A DNA stretch of 6,788 nt from JBBSUQ01 sp038234235. GTDB taxonomy: Bacteria; Bacteroidota; Bacteroidia; Flavobacteriales_D; Crocinitomicaceae. Position 1 is the first letter of the stretch, and every line of letters begins with the position of its first letter. A program made the position numbers and the translations under genes. Of the stretch, positions 5,324-6,788 are shown piece by piece. The notes under the pieces are model-generated. The model ran no database searches. It saw only the letters and a list, made by a program, of their open reading frames with translations, and was not told where the DNA came from. The stretch spans positions 1-6,788 of the forward strand of contig JBBSUQ010000174.1 of assembly GCA_038234235.1 (NCBI GenBank). The letters run 5' to 3'.

Positions 5324-6370
5324 ATGTTCAAGTATCTTCTCTTATTATCATTTTTCTCTTTTCTTTTTACTTCTAATGCTCAAGATTTTGGAGTAAAAAA
5401 ACCACCTTGCTATGCAAAAAGTAAAACCCGAGATAGTCTTATTAGGCTAAGGAAATTTGTAGATTACGAATGTGGAAAAACTGCTGGAGTTATTGATTGC
5501 AATGAAAAATTAACTTTAGATGAAAACACGAAAACCGTAATAACTCAAAAAGGTGGAATTCCGTTTAGTGGTATTTGTGAAACTTGCCACAACAATGGTT
5601 TACTAGAACGACAAGTGACTTTTGTGAATGGAAAAGAAAATGGTATGGATACTACCAGATACGCGAGTGGTTGTTTGCAAGTAATAAGAAGTCATATTTT
5701 GGGAGCAGAAAACGGAACTTGGACTTATTTCTACGACTCTACGGCGGAAGTTGCCTGGGAAATGAACTACCGAGTTGGAGAAAAAACAGGACAGCAAATA
5801 TATTATAGTAAAACAAGAGACACTACATTAATTGAAAATTATTTGAATGGTCTTTTGCATGGTAAACGACAAACATTTTATAAAGACTCCAAACTATTTA
5901 AAGACTACAATTACAAAAACGGATTGCTAGATGGGCAATTTAGAATTTACAATCCGGAAAATGTAATAATTGAAGATTTAGCTTACAAAGAAGGCAAACG
6001 GAACGGCATTCAAAAATATTTTTACGACGATGGTGTTTTGCTTAGGACTGAAAATTATGAGATGGATGTGAAAAATGGTGAATTTAAAATCTTTTACTAT
6101 GACGGAAGCATACAGACATCTGAAAGCTATAAGAAAGGAAAACCTGAAGGAGTTTGGGACGAATATTATCCGGATCACAAACTGAAAAGAAAATCGGTTT
6201 ACAAAAAAGGTGAATTAATTGAAGACCATAAATTTGATGAAAGTGGTGTAGAAACTTATTCACTTGGTGCGCCAATGTCGACAAAAAGTGAAGATGATGC
6301 AATGCCTGGGAAAAAAAAGAAAGAAAAGAAAAAGAAGGAGAAGAAACCGAAAGAGAAGAAACCGAAATAA
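5324..6370 (+). CDS. Exported MORN-repeat protein (YwqK-like repeats) with a polylysine C-terminal tail
   Basis: The 348-residue product starts with a type I signal peptide: MFKY, a Leu/Phe-rich core, and cleavage probably after SNA at about residue 19. Residues about 92-303 hold eight or nine degenerate MORN-type repeats of about 23 residues with the recurring pattern Tyr-x-x-Gly-x-x-x-Gly-x-x-x-x-Tyr-Tyr-x-x-Gly. Clear examples are YLNGLLHGKRQTFYKDSK, YKEGKRNGIQKYFYDDG and YKKGKPEGVWDEYYPDH. Such repeats are often annotated in bacteria as 'YwqK family antitoxin', but that name is not supported by anything here: no toxin gene is adjacent and the protein is exported. An extended beta-hairpin scaffold for protein or envelope contacts is the modest inference. 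Six cysteines precede or enter the repeats, including CETC at 85-88. After an acidic SEDDAMPG linker the tail (330-348) has 14 Lys, 3 Glu and 2 Pro. The DNA there is a purine-rich run. Confidence 0.88.
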   Translation: MFKYLLLLSFFSFLFTSNAQDFGVKKPPCYAKSKTRDSLIRLRKFVDYECGKTAGVIDCNEKLTLDENTKTVITQKGGIPFSGICETCHNNGLLERQVTFVNGKENGMDTTRYASGCLQVIRSHILGAENGTWTYFYDSTAEVAWEMNYRVGEKTGQQIYYSKTRDTTLIENYLNGLLHGKRQTFYKDSKLFKDYNYKNGLLDGQFRIYNPENVIIEDLAYKEGKRNGIQKYFYDDGVLLRTENYEMDVKNGEFKIFYYDGSIQTSESYKKGKPEGVWDEYYPDHKLKRKSVYKKGELIEDHKFDESGVETYSLGAPMSTKSEDDAMPGKKKKEKKKKEKKPKEKKPK

Positions 6371-6616
6371 TTTAACTTTACTATTAATTTAGTTTTATAT
6401 TTGTCACAGAAATGCAACACATGTATTTCTAATATAAAAATCAATTATTAGGAAATCAGCGATTTAAATTAATCTTATTTTGTAAAATTTAGCCAGTTTA
6501 TGGCAATTATATTTTAGATACTAAACTAAGAAAAATGAACTTTGACTAAAATTACCTAAAGCAGAGCTAAAATGCTTGGTTTGTTAGCGTAAATAAAATG
6601 ATTAATACTTTGTATT
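6371..6616. other. A/T-rich intergenic stretch without a recognisable gene
   Basis: Only very short open frames occur here (for example seven codons or fewer from the ATGs at 6412 and 6571). I see no strong hairpin with a T tract, so the MORN gene has no obvious intrinsic terminator. A solitary TATATTTG at 6396-6403 matches the -7 consensus but has no TTG upstream and no gene within reach. Confidence 0.5.
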
Positions 6617-6685
6617 ATGAAAAAGTTAGTATTTGGCAGTTTATTACTTGCCATTGTAGGGTTGGGAATTTATGGTTGTCAATAA
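6617..6685 (+). CDS. 22-codon ORF that is nearly all lipoprotein signal, or the broken start of a lipoprotein gene
   Basis: The ORF reads MKKLVFGSLL, then a hydrophobic LAIVGLG stretch, then IYGCQ and TAA. This is the layout of a lipoprotein signal peptide (two Lys, a hydrophobic core, Gly-Cys) that stops one residue after the Cys. It could be a genuine tiny lipopeptide, a chance ORF, or the N-terminus of a lipoprotein now out of frame with the ORF that follows in frame +1 and overlaps it. A partial promoter (TTG 6581-6583, 21-nt spacer, TTTG 6609-6612) ends only 4 nt before the ATG, which is unusually close. Confidence 0.35.
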   Translation: MKKLVFGSLLLAIVGLGIYGCQ

Positions 6686-6788
6686 TTTAGAATCTATGAA
6701 CTATCCTAAATTCAAAACTTCAGGTATATACACTACACTCAGAACTGACGGGTTAGAAGAAGAATTTCCAACTCTTCTTTTTGAATTG
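6672..6788 (+). CDS. Start of an unidentified ORF running off the window
   Basis: The frame is open from 6660 to the window end with ATGs at 6672 and 6696. From 6696 it reads MNYPKFKTSGIYTT, then LRTDGLEEEFPTLLFEL. It overlaps the 22-codon signal-like ORF, in the next frame, if 6672 is used. About 31-39 residues are visible, with no recognisable motif and no signal peptide of its own. Either ATG could be the start of a cytoplasmic protein. Alternatively, this is the body of a lipoprotein whose signal lies in the other frame. Confidence 0.35.
   Translation, partial: MVVNNLESMNYPKFKTSGIYTTLRTDGLEEEFPTLLFEL

Noticed and set aside
5324..6370. Antitoxin of a toxin-antitoxin pair
   Set aside because: The YwqK-type label comes only from repeat similarity; the protein has a signal peptide and no adjacent toxin candidate is visible.
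5584..6444. ORFs overlapping the MORN gene (5584-5808 plus; 5603-5797, 5978-6178, 6084-6302 and 6256-6444 minus)
   Set aside because: All are shadows of the MORN-repeat gene, whose signal peptide and repeats define the real frame.

Overview
The window reads as chromosomal DNA from a member of the Bacteroidota, most likely the Flavobacteriia. The evidence is low G+C, very A/T-rich gaps, starts without Shine-Dalgarno sequences, and -7 boxes of the Bacteroidota form TAnnTTTG upstream of most genes. This is inferred from style and gene families; I ran no database search.

Layout, left to right. (1) Positions 1-1273, minus strand: the N-terminal 424 residues of a flavoprotein of the dihydrolipoyl dehydrogenase/soluble transhydrogenase superfamily. 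Both cysteines of the redox-active disulfide are replaced (Gly41, Ala46). A near-perfect promoter sits just upstream of it. (2) Positions 1370-2239, minus: a secreted protein of unknown function. (3) Positions 2358-3892, plus: a two-gene operon divergent from gene 2. It holds a cytoplasmic FKBP prolyl isomerase with an intact active site and, 2 bp downstream, a lipoprotein paralogue with two copies of the FKBP N-terminal module and a degenerate catalytic domain. A strong intrinsic terminator follows at 3913-3944. (4) Positions 3945-4416: a gene-free repeat cluster with tandem 23-24 bp units, 13 bp units and two palindromes that share an identical 29-nt core. The second palindrome runs into the next gene and supplies its last codon and stop. 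(5) Positions 4411-5220, minus: a lipoprotein of unknown function. (6) Positions 5324-6370, plus: an exported MORN-repeat protein with a polylysine tail, divergent from gene 5. (7) Positions 6371-6788: a gap, then a 22-codon lipoprotein-signal-like ORF overlapping, in another frame, an ORF that leaves the window.

The only clear functional unit is the FKBP pair, which suggests proline isomerisation or chaperoning in the cytoplasm coupled to a membrane-anchored relative. Several neighbours (genes 2, 4, 5 and 6) are predicted to be exported, so the region leans towards envelope functions. I see no defence system, transposase, phage gene, CRISPR array, tRNA or rRNA. The most notable signals are the disulfide-less flavoenzyme, the active/degenerate FKBP pair and the repeat cluster.
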